Below are positions 42,299-52,586 of a stretch of 64,000 nt of DNA, in pieces. Position 1 is the first letter of the stretch; every line of letters begins with the position of its first letter. The notes below the pieces were generated by a model. The model searched no databases and was not told the DNA's origin. It saw only the letters and a program-made list of their open reading frames with translations. The stretch covers positions 154,794,806-154,858,805 of the forward strand of contig CM023452.1 of assembly GCA_013339765.2 (NCBI GenBank). The letters are read 5' to 3'. The translations under genes were made by a program, and so were the position numbers. This stretch comes from Haemaphysalis longicornis. Lineage: Eukaryota > Arthropoda > Arachnida > Ixodida > Ixodidae.

Positions 42299-42429
42299 AG
42301 GAACTACCTTCCCCTTTATCGTAACGTTTACTCTAAAAAGGGGGTGTGTCGGAACGGTTCACGTGACACAAAGTAAGCAAATCTCTACCTCCTGCGGCTC
42401 TACACTATGCACAAGTTTCGTTTTACACA

Positions 42430-43218
42430 TTTTCGCAATGTGACCCTTTTTTTTACATTTGAAACAGTCACTAGTCAAAAAAAGGGGAACTCACAGGAGG
42501 GTGGTGTCCTGCACACCGGTGACAGCTCGTTTTAGTCCCTTGCGACGCCTTCTTAGCAGGGCTCGTTTTTCTTCGTCCCCTTTTTCTTGGTTTTCCTTTT
42601 TGCGGAGATTTCTGCGTCCCTCGTTGCCAGTACACTTCCGTACTGTCAGAAGATGCTCCCGACTTGTTTGGTTGCAGCATCTCTTTCGTGTCCTGGCTCG
42701 CTGCTTCCATGGCGATGGCGACCTTGCACGCATGCTCCCACGTGATTTCTTCGTCCGGAAGGGCAAGTAACCTGCAGCGTACGGCTTCAGTGCGCAATCC
42801 CGCCACCAGCCGATCCCGCAGAGCGTCGTTCAGGAAATTGCCGAACTCGCATGTCGAAGCCAGCTTCTTCAATTCCACTATGAAGTCTGCCACGCTTTCA
42901 TGTGGCGCTTGTTGGCGTTGGTTGAACCGATAGCGTTCGGCGACCAGTGAACGTTTTGAAGTGTAATGTTTCTTCAGAACACTCACCCTTCCACGTACAA
43001 AGCCTTGGCCGGTGTCTTGGGCAGCAGTAAGCTCCGGAGCTGACATAGGCGGTTTCCCCTATGGCCGTTAAGAAGACTTGCAGTTTCTTCTCTGCAGCGA
43101 TGTCATTGGCGGCAGCGAACAATTCGAAGCGTTCCAAGTACACCTCGAAATTACCGCTGTCCGGCTGGAACTCCGGCAACGTGCCGACGGTTTTGCTGTG
43201 CACAACGGGCGCAGTCAT
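42430..43218 (-). CDS. Gypsy B Gag (frameshifted)
   Basis: Starts MTAPVVHSKTVGTLPEFQP at 43218. One frame runs to about 43045 and the next (42471-43046) carries YRFNQRQQAPHESVADFIVE and RDRLVAGLRTEAVRCRLLA, typical capsid C-terminal motifs, then a basic stretch and CHRC. The rest of a CCHC knuckle is in another frame near 42420-42460 (CFKCKKKGHIAKMC). At least two frame breaks, one at the A/G run 42477-42486. Confidence 0.75.
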
Positions 43219-43445
43219 TTTAGAAGCTCGGTGCGGATCCCATCCTCGTCGCCACTTGTAGTAACCGGCATCCGGGCAAGCGTGGAAAACGTTGCTTTAT
43301 TTTCCCCAGGCGCGCACTGGCAGCCTCACAACTGAAGAACGCGCACCCAAGCCGGGTGCGCCAATTTATACACAAAGCGTCGCTGCTGCGCACGCGCTGC
43401 TAGCCAACCGCTGCGCTGATAACGCGATCGCAACACGACAGACAT

Positions 43446-44036
43446 GTTTCACTGTGGAGGGAAGAACTACTTGCTTGTGACCGATATTATTCAAGGTATC
43501 CCGAGATCGCCCTGCTTCCGAGAATGAGAGTGCAAGAAGTCATCAAGCACGTGAAGCCTATTTTCGCAAGGCATGGCACGCCTGAAACAGTTTTCAGCGA
43601 CAATGGACCTCAGTTCAAAAAACTTGATGGCTCTGCTTTCCGCCAGTTCGCGGAAGAATGGGGGTTCCAACACGTAACATCAAGCCCCAGGTTTCCGAAA
43701 AGCAATGGCTTCGTTGAGGCAGCCGTACGGATAATAAAGAAGAGCCTACAGAAAACGGGGGACTGTTGTGTTGCTCTTCAGGCGTACAAGCCACGCCACT
43801 TGCAAATGGCTTTAGCCCTGCGGAGTTGTTAATGGGACGGCGTCTGAGAACGTCTGTTCCGGCAGTGTCTAGTTCGCTAGATCCCGCTGCGGTCGACAAG
43901 ACAGCGCTCCAGGCGTAGGAACTGCGCCGAGCAGCCAACAGAAGAGAAACCACGACAGAAGGCACGGGGCTCGGATCCTCCGTGATTTAGAGCCGGGAGA
44001 AACGGTGTGGATAAAGAAGCAGAACAAGACTGGAAC
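43446..44036 (+). pseudogene. Gypsy A integrase core, continuation
   Basis: Resumes directly after the Gypsy B target copy with FHCGGKNYLLVTDI, then FARHGTPETVFSDNGPQF (second catalytic Asp, about 43560-43620) and SPRFPKSNGFVEAAVRIIKK (catalytic Glu). It ends at the BEL-like insertion at 44042. Confidence 0.75.
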
Positions 44037-44041
44037 GGTGC

Positions 44042-45984
44042 TGTTAAAAATATTAGAGGAAGAAGAGGTAGCTTGGCAGCTGCCTCCTGCAATCACCATC
44101 ATTATACCATCCCATCCGCCATTAAAACGAATCACCCACGTCCCGCGGTCCCCGCCTCGGTTCTTCAACAAAATGGTGCCGTGACCAGGATGGGAAGATC
44201 TACACAGTTGAAGAACGGAGTGTGCGGACCGCCATCAACGATGACGTGAGTTACACGGCCACGATGGGGCTGGACTGTGATCACTGACCACGGACAGTAG
44301 GCGTACATGACTACCGTAGGATCAACTGAGGGCTTGCCAAGCGACTAACGATCAGGCGCCCTCACCAACGCTACCGACTCCTAACGGACGCCTGCCGGGA
44401 CCAACGGAAGGAACGGCTTAGGTTTCTCGCCTACCATGACTCTTCTCGGCGACTTACCGATTTTAACGACGCCAAGCATCGACATGGAGGCCCTTCGCGA
44501 ACGAAGAAGCCTAATCCGCAACGCCACCACCACACTGATCAACGACATAAAATCACGGATGAATGACGACATACCATCAATGGGTGAGCTAATTTCCCTC
44601 AAGAAAAGCCTAATGAAAAAACATGAAATACTAAAGAAACTGGACAGTGAAATTGAAGAGTATGTCGAACTGGATGATTTAGAAAAAGAATATGAAGCCG
44701 CCTTTGAATTCGAAGATCTCATCCTGTTGACAAAATTTAGAATGGACCGTTGTTCCCGGAATTGGAAAAGTATTCTACAGATGACATTGTTGCAATAGCC
44801 CTAAAAAGCAGGATGATATCGTAAACATTAACGAAACGACTTTCGAAAACAGTCACCTCCTAAACAAAAACAGGGATTTTACGACGCCTCTGAAAGAACC
44901 TCATCATGAACCGGAACACAGTCAAGAAGTTGTTTCCTTCAAAAAAGAGATTAATTCATGGAATAAGGAAATGGAGTCACCTGATTCTGTTGCTCTCTCA
45001 GACGACTGCAACCCCAACGATGAAATTTCCCGATTACCGACAACAAAAAGGACGAAGAACCCGATCACCGAGAACGCTGTACAGGAACCTGCAGAGCCGT
45101 CTTGTGTGCAAGGTTCTAGCTGCAAGGCGCACGGAAGGACCTAATGAAGGACCACCAAACCACAGGTTAACGCAAAAGCACAGCAGAGTTATCGACACCA
45201 CAAAAGAAACTCTGGCTTACCCATGGAGACGCCTAATAGATGCCATCACAGCAGCACGGCTTCAGAGGGCATTTCGTTACCAAGGTAGAAAGTAACAAAG
45301 ATCTGAAAACCCCTACGTCCAAACGAAGGCCGCGCAGACGGCATAACCGAAATGCCCTACGATGTGCAGGCGAAAATTCTCCAAACGCGGCTTCACCAAA
45401 GCACGTGACGAAAGGCCGACTGATCGGTAAAACAAAAAGGGAAAAAGAGAAGCATCACGAAGAAGAATCGTACACATGGAAAGAGTCAGGCAGCGCGTCA
45501 ATTCCTCAAAACCGACAAACGATCCTACGCTCATGCCACATGAAGCAGCACGAACACTGCCAGCTCATCCAGGAAAGATGACGGTCAAGACAAGCCGCGT
45601 GCCCTGGCCCAACTCCACAAAACGCAGGTGCCACAGAAGGTGGAAACATAGGTGGAAGCAGAAGATTGAACTCTCAGTGGGCGGCTAACACGGACCTGAC
45701 GTCTTTTCTGTTTAACACGGCCCGGGTTGGGGAAAATTGGGCAAGAGTGTTTTTTGATGTTGGCTACAGATAAGGCAGGAGAGCTGGATAACCACTGAAA
45801 AGTACTCCCGACATTAAGTGACCTTTCCCTTTTATTTATCGGCCGGCCGGGAGGATGTTAAAAATATTAGAGGAAGAAGAGGTAGCTTGGCAGCTGCCTC
45901 CTGCAATCACCATCATTATACCATCCCATCCGCCATTAAAACGAATCACCCACGTCCCGCGGTCCCCGCCTTGGTTCTTCAACA
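44042..45984 (+). mobile_element. BEL/Pao-like non-autonomous LTR element, 1.94 kb
   Basis: Two 129-bp LTRs (44042-44170 and 45856-45984; TGTTAAAAATATTAG...TTCTTCAACA), nearly identical, flanked by GGTGC at 44037-44041 and 45985-45989. The primer site TGGTGCCGTGACCAGGATGG starts 3 bases inside the left LTR (44174), a sequence typical of BEL/Pao elements, and GGCCGGCCGGGAGGA precedes the right LTR. The interior has one gag-like frame and no Pol domain. It depends on an autonomous relative and is the third layer in the Gypsy A nest. Confidence 0.85.
44436..44798 (+). CDS. BEL-like Gag N-terminal fragment
   Basis: 120 residues. MEALRERRSLIRNATTTLIN (about 17-36) and the acidic helix ELDDLEKEYEAAFEFEDLIL resemble the helical N-terminus of BEL/Pao Gag proteins. 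It ends at 44798. Later frames (44906-45295, 45240-45581) are Lys/Arg/Thr-rich with no domain. Confidence 0.5.
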   Translation: MTLLGDLPILTTPSIDMEALRERRSLIRNATTTLINDIKSRMNDDIPSMGELISLKKSLMKKHEILKKLDSEIEEYVELDDLEKEYEAAFEFEDLILLTKFRMDRCSRNWKSILQMTLLQ

Positions 45985-45989
45985 GGTGC

Positions 45990-46311
45990 TTTCATCGGCG
46001 GGGTCTCCGAGGTCTTACATTGTGGAGACAGACACCGACCAACTGAGAAGGAACCAAATCCACTTAGCCCCAGTCTCTGAAGTTGAGGTTCCAAACTCGT
46101 CGAATGAATCAACGCCTGGGAGAAACCCGCCAGCTTCGCAAGATGCAAGAAGACGTGAGGTGGGAGAAGCGCCGGTTCAAGACGACCAAAAGCCGCCAGG
46201 AAAAAATGAAACCCAGGGAAGCTCATCCGCCCTACAAGGCTACAAGACACGGAGTGGACGCGTAGTCAAGCCTGTCCAACGCTTGTAAAAGGGAAGGCTG
46301 AGAGGGGAAGA
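45990..46311 (+). pseudogene. Gypsy A integrase C-terminal tail
   Basis: After the BEL-like insertion the frame continues: SPRSYIVETDTDQLRRNQIH, a linker, and YKTRSGRVVKPVQRL followed by a stop (46288), the common C-terminal ending of Gypsy integrases. The purine tract and 3' LTR follow. Confidence 0.75.
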
Positions 46312-46498
46312 TGTGCTGTGTGTTTATGCTGGGACGCAAGGGAAACCCGAGCCGACGGCGCGCAGCCGGCGGCTCGGCCCGCCCGACGAAGGAATTACCA
46401 GGGCGCGACCCGGGGAGGGGAATTGAAAAATAAAATCACTCTCATACTGAACGCCAAACGTGTCGGTTGTACGTTTCTCGCGCTCCGCGAACACTACA
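46312..46498 (+). repeat. 3' LTR of Gypsy A
   Basis: Direct copy of 35753-35939, preceded by GAGAGGGGAAGA. Confidence 0.8.
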
Positions 46499-47454
46499 GC
46501 TCACGAAGATGATGCGCCCGTACGCGTAAATACGCGACTGGGGAGTTCTTTACATCTGTTCGGGCCAGCGTACCCGGTTGCGCAGTTGTTTAAAAGATTC
46601 TTGCCGTTCAGACATGCTACCCATTAATTCCTACTTGCAGTACGATATTGTCAACCATAAGTTACGTACGCATGTTTTATTATCACAACTAGGTATCTAC
46701 ATTGTTTCTCATGCGACCAAGACAGGCAATTTTACATAATTTAAACATTATTATTATAAATTCCGCAATATTAATGTCAGTTATTATCACTGCCATCACG
46801 GCCGATAAGGCTGTATTTCGTCGCTTAACGGCGCGCAGACGAAGTGTCGTTCTGGAAGCGCTATAGTGAATGCGATCGAAGGGCGTTTGTACAGTTCACG
46901 CATGCCGTAAACGGTGCAACCAGATAAAACGTTTAAGGGCATTAAAATCTGCCTTTTTGAGAGGGTACTGCATAGCGAACGCTTCATTCGAACATTGTGA
47001 GCTTCGAAATTGAGCTTTTTTCATTCCGTTCCATTTCGTATTGTATTTTGTAATGCACAGACAGAAATAAATATTTTATCTTATCTTAACTTCCTGAGAA
47101 TATCTCCTTGTTAGTGCTTTCCCCAGTTTCCCCTACTCTCCTCCCGCCCTGCCTGGAGGGGGGCAACGTCTTCAGTGTTGGTTTTACGGATGCTTTCGAA
47201 CTGATTGTGAACTTTTATTGTCTTTGTGGCAGGGCTGTTATCAGTACTCGCCGTGCCCTGATGCATGATTTAATAAATGCTCCTCTAATTAAACTGGATA
47301 AAACGCCGACGAAGAACGGAAACCAGAAACGTAACGCCTGAACAATCAGCTAAGAGAAACCAGCTGCGGTTCGGTGATATATGCTTTCATTCAAAACGAT
47401 TATTTGTTAATGGCAAAAGGAAGAAGTCTGAGAAAGAGATCAGGCCCAAAATAT
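46499..47454 (+). other. No coding gene; possible LINE 3' end at 47030-47090
   Basis: A tail-like AATAAATATTTTATCTTATC sequence at 47068-47087 with TATCT repeats looks like a LINE or retropseudogene 3' end on the plus strand, but no coding remnant was found upstream. Otherwise nothing recognised. Ends before the poly(A) signal of the minus-strand gene. Confidence 0.35.
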
Positions 47455-48002
47455 TTTATTCAACGTTCATCCTCTTTCATGTTGCTTGCTCAAATACAGC
47501 ACCATTCTTCTAAAAAAGGGTCGAACACAACAGAAAGCGTAGTTTAGGTTCCCGGATAAGTGGAGATGAGAGCTGGATCAGCACAGCGAGAACGCGAATG
47601 GTGCCGAGCAATCATTGGATGAAACAAGGTTTGCTCTTTTTTGGCGAATCTTTACGAGGCCCCTGTGTATTTTCTCCTTTTTGGTTCACGGTGTCGTTGA
47701 AACGTTTTAGAAGTTCATCCAAAGTCTTACGGTGCATATCATTCATACTTTTCACCAATTCCTGTGTCTGAGCCTTATGAGTTCGTAAAAGCCTTTCCTC
47801 CATTTCAAGTGTTTTTTTCTCAACTTTTTCCGCGACTTCCATTTGCATGCTTAATGTCTTATTCGTCATTTCCCTCATCTCCTTTGCCATATTAAGTGTT
47901 GTGTCGGCTACAGCCTGAAGCATTTGGGTAAACATCTCCGCCATAGCCAGTCTGTTCTTCTCCCCTTCACTGATTTGCGTTTGTATTAAACTCTCCAACC
48001 TG
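47455..48002 (-). CDS. Terminal exon of a host gene, coiled-coil C-terminus
   Basis: Minus strand: a strong acceptor (a run of 12 T, GTTTTTTTCAG, complement of 48003-48025) opens a frame ESLIQTQISEGEKNRLAMAE that stops at 47612, followed by a 3' UTR with AATAAA (complement of 47455-47460). The roughly 128 residues are Met/Glu/Lys-rich in heptad spacing (NMAKEMREMTNKTLSMQMEV), predicting a coiled coil, then a basic tail (GPRKDSPKKSK). Similar coiled-coil tails follow Myb/SANT-like domains in arthropod proteins, but no such domain is visible here. The exon at 52410-52586 probably belongs to the same gene. The reading frames of the two exons do not join directly with the simplest splice sites, so an exon may be missing between them or the acceptor may differ. 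Confidence 0.6.
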
Positions 48003-49469
48003 AAAAAAACAAAAAAAAAAAACAAGAGGCATAAATTGAGCGAAAGATTTCGGATAAACGCTTGTAAATTATGATATAAAAATTGCTAGCTCGATCGTTG
48101 AATATTTCCAATAATCAGTGGTTGCACCTTTATCTGGCAGCGCAGAATATTTTTACAGCTGCCAAGGCTCCAACTTTAGCGTCATTAAGGGAACATTAGA
48201 CAAATCACCCGAAGTTGGTCAGTGAGAGCGCTTGCGTCTTCAACTACCACTTTCCCAAATGGTGCAAGAGCGAAAGGCTGGAAAAAAGTACACGGATACC
48301 AATGGGAGCTATCGTCAGATTTTTTCTTCACCTAACTTTGAGGTATTACGGGCAATAATGTCACGCGTGAAATCAGCGCCGGCTGCAGGTTGCCCGAATT
48401 TGAATCATTTGAGACATTTTGAAACATTCATTGCGCGTACGGACAAGGACATATGAGACGTTGGACACCACGCAGCGCTATTCAAATGGCATTACACACA
48501 ATATACGCAATCGCATTGTCATCGCACCCTCAGTATCGATTCTGGCCTAGTTGAAACCAAGGAAAAATATCTACACCCCTTCTCTGAACGACAAAGAGAT
48601 GGCGCATTCACGCAAGATGACCCTGCTCTTATAATCAAATAGGCCCCAGTTTTCTCTTTTAGAATCTGCAATGTTTTGCTCTGACAATGCACGATTCAAA
48701 CAATGGCACCTAATCGCAACCGTGTCAGGGAACAGATAACTGACAATACTTATAGTTCTTAATCGTTAGTTCGAGTTTCCTTAGCCAGCCAACCATTATT
48801 AGGCGCAAACATTTCAGATGAAGGGTGCTACAGAGACAGGCGCTAATATTCAATGTTTATTTCCAGGCTCAACGCAAATACACTATAAAAATCGCGTTAC
48901 GAGAAAATTTTACAACGAAACTGCCGCGTAGACAAGGGCGCACTCGTTTCTCAGCCACCTAGGTCATTTGTTTGCGCTCGCAGAAAGGCCTACTTTCTTG
49001 CTGTCAGGTATACGGAGGTCATGCTGACGCAAATACTGCCTTCGAGGCACATTTTGGCTGCATCAACAACCTCCCGCGCGCGCTAACGAATGTGGGATTT
49101 CCGTTCAAGGTACACAGAACGAAGTTGTATATCCAATAGCGCGTGTGTACAAATTCGGGTCAACAAAAAATTTCGAATCTAGTGGCACAGCCAACTTTCT
49201 GGGTAATGCTCTATCACCGTAGTTCATGATGGAGATCTAAACTATATAGAATTACCCTTTGCTGCAATAACTCGTCGTCTATGAAGGAAGTATGGTGCCA
49301 GAAAATCGCTTTAACTCCTTTTTGACCGAAACTATTCCGAAACAAATTATACCGCTGTTACGCGCCAAGATATCCCTAATATTACGTCTAGTTTCATTTA
49401 CCATTCATACTAGTAATTTGCTCATTCCTCAAACAATTAATTTATTATTCATGAACTCTCAGTTCCTTA
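48003..49469. other. Probable intron, no gene seen
   Basis: Between the terminal exon and the RTE LINE. Only short unsupported frames; AT-rich overall. No element recognised. Confidence 0.35.
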
Positions 49470-51557
49470 CACCCTGTTTACCAAAGTAATAGTTAAATCA
49501 TAAGTGACAGCCTCGATTTCCAACACCCAAGAGAGCAGGCGCGGTTTACGAAAAAATACTTATCTATGGACCACATCCAAATCGTCAATCAAGTTATAAA
49601 AAAATCCGGACAGTTCAATAAACTAATTTACGTCGCATTTAGAGAATATGAGAAAGCGTTCGACTCAGTAGACCCTGCAGCCGTGGTGGAAGCATTGAAA
49701 GCTCGAAGGATAGGGTAGACCTACATAAGACTCCTACACGACATATATAAAGTATGTACAAGCAGGTTAATCCTTCGCAAGTCAAGCGACAAATTCTCGG
49801 TCTGTAATGGCGTGTAACAGGGTGATAGCGTCAAAACAAATCTGCTCATAGCGTGTCTGGAGAGTTTGCCCAGGACGCTTGGCTGGGAAAACATAGGATT
49901 AAGGATAAATGGGGAATACGAGGGCCATTTGAGGTCTGCGGACGACATTGTCTCGCTGAGGGAGACTACAGAATGCCTGCAAACAATGCTTCAGGAACTA
50001 CAATTGGAAAGAAGGGCGTGGGGCTAAAAATAACTATCAATAAATCTAAAGCAATGATGAATAATCATGTCGAAAGCGCCCCGTTTAACATATGCAACAA
50101 AACGCTAGAACAAGTAAAAGATTATGACTACCTACTTCGGGTCGTCTTTGCTGATCCCAACCACGAGAACAAAATCCGGCGCAGAATATGAACGAGCTGG
50201 GATGGACCCGACCAACACTCCCAAATAATGAAAAGCAAGCTACCTCTGTCACAAAATGAAAAATATACAGCCAACGCGCCCTTTGGGGGATTACACAGGG
50301 TGATCAAAGTTAAGTCGACAGGTTTATTTTTAAATTAGGCGCTTAGATTTACGTAAAGACCACCTCTATACAGTGAGGTTCTGTGCCCATCGGGGACACG
50401 TAATTAGGAAGTGAATACTGATGTAGGTGGCTTAATTATTTAAAATTGATTAATTAACATTTAGTGGCTGCAGTAACCAGGTATGTTTGTATTGAAAAGT
50501 TAGACGAAATCGTGTTTCTACGCCGTTTAATTTGACAGAATTCTCCTAGCGCGTCAGTACTCCGAGATAGCGAACTGCGAAATTTAATTTGCCGCTCGCA
50601 TGAATACGCTTGCTAGAAGTCAAGACCGGCGCATAGCTTCTCCCTTTTGTTCTGTGTTTCGATAGCAGTTCCGAGTACTCCATTTTGCGATAGCACCACC
50701 CCATATTGAATGGGTGCCAGTTATCACTTTTTTCCTATGCCTCACCCCGTTATCGAACTAAGCACCGTACACAGCAGGCACGTCAAAGAAGGGAGGAGCT
50801 TTGCGCCGGTACAAACTGTCTTGCATGCATGATCATGCGAACGGCAATTGAACGTCGCAGTTTGATATCTCGGAGTACCAATGCGCTACAACAATTCTGC
50901 TAAACGAAACGGAGTAGAAACACGATTGCGTCCTACTTTCCAATACGAACATCTCTGGTTACTGCAGCCACTAAAATGTTAATTAATAAATTTTAGTTAA
51001 TTAAGCCGCCGAACTCAATAATTACATCTTAAATATGTGCTCACCTGTGCGCATAACCTCACTGTAGATGTGGTCTTCACGTGAATCTAAGCGCCTAATT
51101 TTTAAAAAACCTGTCGACTTAACTTTCCTCACCCTGTATATGGATTGGGAACCCGCCATCTTAATAAACAACTTGAGAGCAAACTTAGGTTGGCTTAACG
51201 GGATATGAAACGAATAATGATACAAGTTAACAAGCTTGGATCAGGCAACAAATTCGAGTAGATGATATCATAGCTAAAATAAAAAACAACAAATGGACTT
51301 AATTGGGCTGGCAATGCAGTTAGACGAAATGATAACCAGTGGACGTACCACCACGGTGACACAGTAGATACCGAGGAACGGGTCTAGAGAAAGGGGAAGG
51401 ACAATAACACGATGGAGGGGCGAAATACGGAAGTTCGATTTCCAACAGTGGACTCAATCGGCGCAGGACAAGGGCGGTTGGAAGTCAAGGGAAGAAGCCC
51501 TCTTCCTGTAGTGCACCTGAGTAGGCTATTGATGTTGTTGTTGATGACGATTAATTA
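49470..51557 (+). mobile_element. RTE-type LINE fragment 5, split by a foldback element
   Basis: Begins in RT (FTKVIVKS-like segment at 49475, HLQIVNQVIKKSGQF, then the EKAFDSVD motif near 49650), shows a SADD box (LRSADDIVSLRETTE, near 49930) and YLLRVVFADPNHENKIRRRI near 50140. It is cut at 50294, resumes at 51138 with YGLGT-like sequence and LESKLRLA, and ends GTTGTTGTTGATGACGAT at 51534-51551. Many stops. It lies in the presumed intron of the minus-strand coiled-coil gene. Confidence 0.75.
50295..51137. mobile_element. Foldback element, 843 bp, arms about 390 bp
   Basis: The two halves are inverted copies of each other almost to the centre. Ends: ACAGGGTGATCAAAGTTAAG (50295-50314) and, inverted, ACAGGGTGAGGAAAGTTAAG (complement of 51118-51137). 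Inner landmarks: TGGCTGCAGTAACCAG (about 50464) against its inverted partner at about 50957-50972, and ACCGGCGCATAGCTTCTCCC (50625 region) against GGGAGGAGCTTTGCGCCGGT (50793-50812). A short central spacer near 50690-50745 itself forms a hairpin. No ORF. It interrupts a continuous RTE sequence with no clear target duplication. Confidence 0.8.
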
Positions 51558-51572
51558 CCAGTTCACTTCCAG

Positions 51573-52082
51573 GTTGTAAATATTGTGGAATTCCCGTCTG
51601 AAGCCAATACATGGGCTTCAATTGGAGGAAAATCGATAGAATCATGTTGGTCCGCTAGGACAAACTACAGGCCTATAAATGTTCATTTAGCTAACTTACT
51701 ACGAAGTACGCACAACGGCAAATGGCAAACAAACGTGTTTTGGTTCATCCACTTCTTGTACTGTGTCCCCCTTCGGTGGCCACCCTTCCTCTCAAAGGAG
51801 AAGGGAACTGAATGGTTGGATTTATTGAAGGTTCTCCTAAAATCAGAAGACATCCGGTGGAATGGGGAAATGCACACCCAGAAAAAAAAAGAATATGTGC
51901 ATATTCCTGTGCCTCCAGAACTGAGAAAACTTGTAGTCAAGAGTTCGACGAAAGTTCGTCTGGTCAGGCATCATGATGAGGACGAAGATGCGGTCAGTGA
52001 CCAAGTCAAGGTGAAAACAGAGAGACGTTTCGGAACCGGTACGGGTTCCTTCCTTGATCACACTGCTTGTAATACCTTGTAA
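51573..52082 (+). CDS. Unassigned 165-residue plus-strand frame
   Basis: Open from a possible acceptor (GTTCACTTCCAG|GTTG at 51572/51573) to the stop at 52080-52082. Segments: EFPSEANTWASIGGKSIESC, KGTEWLDLLKVLLKSEDIRW, HIPVPPELRKLVVKSSTKVR, and an acidic HHDEDEDAVSDQ. It starts just after the RTE tail. A second possible acceptor, CTTCCTCTCAAAG, occurs at 51785-51797. It could be a last exon, a processed copy or chance; no family recognised. It lies opposite the presumed intron of the minus-strand gene. Confidence 0.35.
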   Translation, partial: VVNIVEFPSEANTWASIGGKSIESCWSARTNYRPINVHLANLLRSTHNGKWQTNVFWFIHFLYCVPLRWPPFLSKEKGTEWLDLLKVLLKSEDIRWNGEMHTQKKKEYVHIPVPPELRKLVVKSSTKVRLVRHHDEDEDAVSDQVKVKTERRFGTGTGSFLDHTACNTL

Positions 52083-52409
52083 TAGCACACTAGACATGCT
52101 ACTTGTGAACAAGCTAAAAAACAGAAGGATGATAAAAATCTTTTGATGTGTTGCCGACTTTTCAGCGTTGCGTAGCAGTTGCGAAGAAGCTTTTCTCTTT
52201 TTTTGTGGTACAAGTGCTGGCCTCAAAAGCGAGGTGCCTCAAGTTCCCCTCAACAGAGTACACATAAATGTGGATGTACCGAAGTTGACAAAAGCTTCCA
52301 ATTTTTCGTTGCATACAAGTTTTCATTACGTGCAGGTTTCGAGTTAAGGCTCGTGTGAAAGAAGCAAAAACAAAACAAATAATCTTGACATCAGTGAAGG
52401 GGAACTCAC

Positions 52410-52586
52410 CCTTTGCGCCTGCTGCTTCCGCAAGAACTTGGACACTAAACGACTCTCCATAGAAACAAGGTCACTTACGCTCTTATTCACGAACGTAACA
52501 TAAGTATCACTTTTGCCATATGCTGGAAGGGTGGTATTTTGCGAACTTGGGGCTTTTTTCCGTGGCTCTAAATCGTTGAGAGGGTG
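52410..52586 (-). CDS. Internal exon of the coiled-coil host gene (59 codons)
   Basis: Minus strand, 177 bp, open in one frame between an acceptor (TTGTCCTACCTAG|CACC, with an in-frame TAG inside the acceptor) and a consensus donor (AAAGG|GTGAGT at 52410/52409). The peptide reads HPLNDLEPRKKAPSSQNTTL and ends VSMESRLVSKFLRKQQAQR, a helical, charged end that would lead into the Gln/Glu-rich coiled coil of the terminal exon at 47455-48002. Both splice phases are 0, whereas the terminal exon read from its strongest acceptor needs phase 2. Confidence 0.5.

Larger units (their letters stand above)
39016..43440 (-). mobile_element. Ty3/Gypsy element B, 4.4 kb, nested in Gypsy A
   Basis: LTRs at 39016-39200 (185 bp) and 43257-43440 (184 bp), TG...CA, flanked by GACAT on both sides (39011-39015, 43441-43445). 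Coding is on the minus strand: primer site TGGCGACGAGG just inside the right LTR (43254 downward) and purine tract GGGAGGGAG just inside the left LTR (complement of 39201-39209). Gag, protease, RT, RNase H and integrase are all present in order. The LTRs differ mainly in homopolymers, so insertion is recent. Many frameshifts coincide with homopolymer runs. Confidence 0.9.
35753..46498 (+). mobile_element. Ty3/Gypsy element A, interrupted twice
   Basis: LTRs of 187 bp at 35753-35939 and 46312-46498 (TGTGCTGTGTG...AACACTACA). The primer site TGGTGGCAGCG starts at 35940, and a purine tract GAGAGGGGAAGA lies before the 3' LTR. Coding order on plus: Gag, protease, RT, RNase H, integrase, as in Metaviridae; no env recognised. 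The integrase is split at 39016-43440 by Gypsy B, and its C-terminal region at 44042-45984 by a BEL-like element. Without these it is about 4.4 kb. In-frame stops (36308, 36639, 37039, 37577) and frameshifts show it is old and dead. GCTTT/GCTCA at the ends do not form a clear target duplication. Confidence 0.85.

Noticed and set aside
39501..42933. Plus-strand frames in the Gypsy B region
   Set aside because: They are antisense shadows of Gypsy B; protease, RT and integrase motifs are on the minus strand.
35753..46498. Endogenous retrovirus with envelope gene
   Set aside because: No env-like frame with signal peptide and membrane anchor was seen between integrase and the 3' LTR; the space is occupied by the BEL-like insertion.
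46312..46503. GCTTT/GCTCA as a target duplication of Gypsy A
   Set aside because: Only three of five bases agree, which is not enough to call it.
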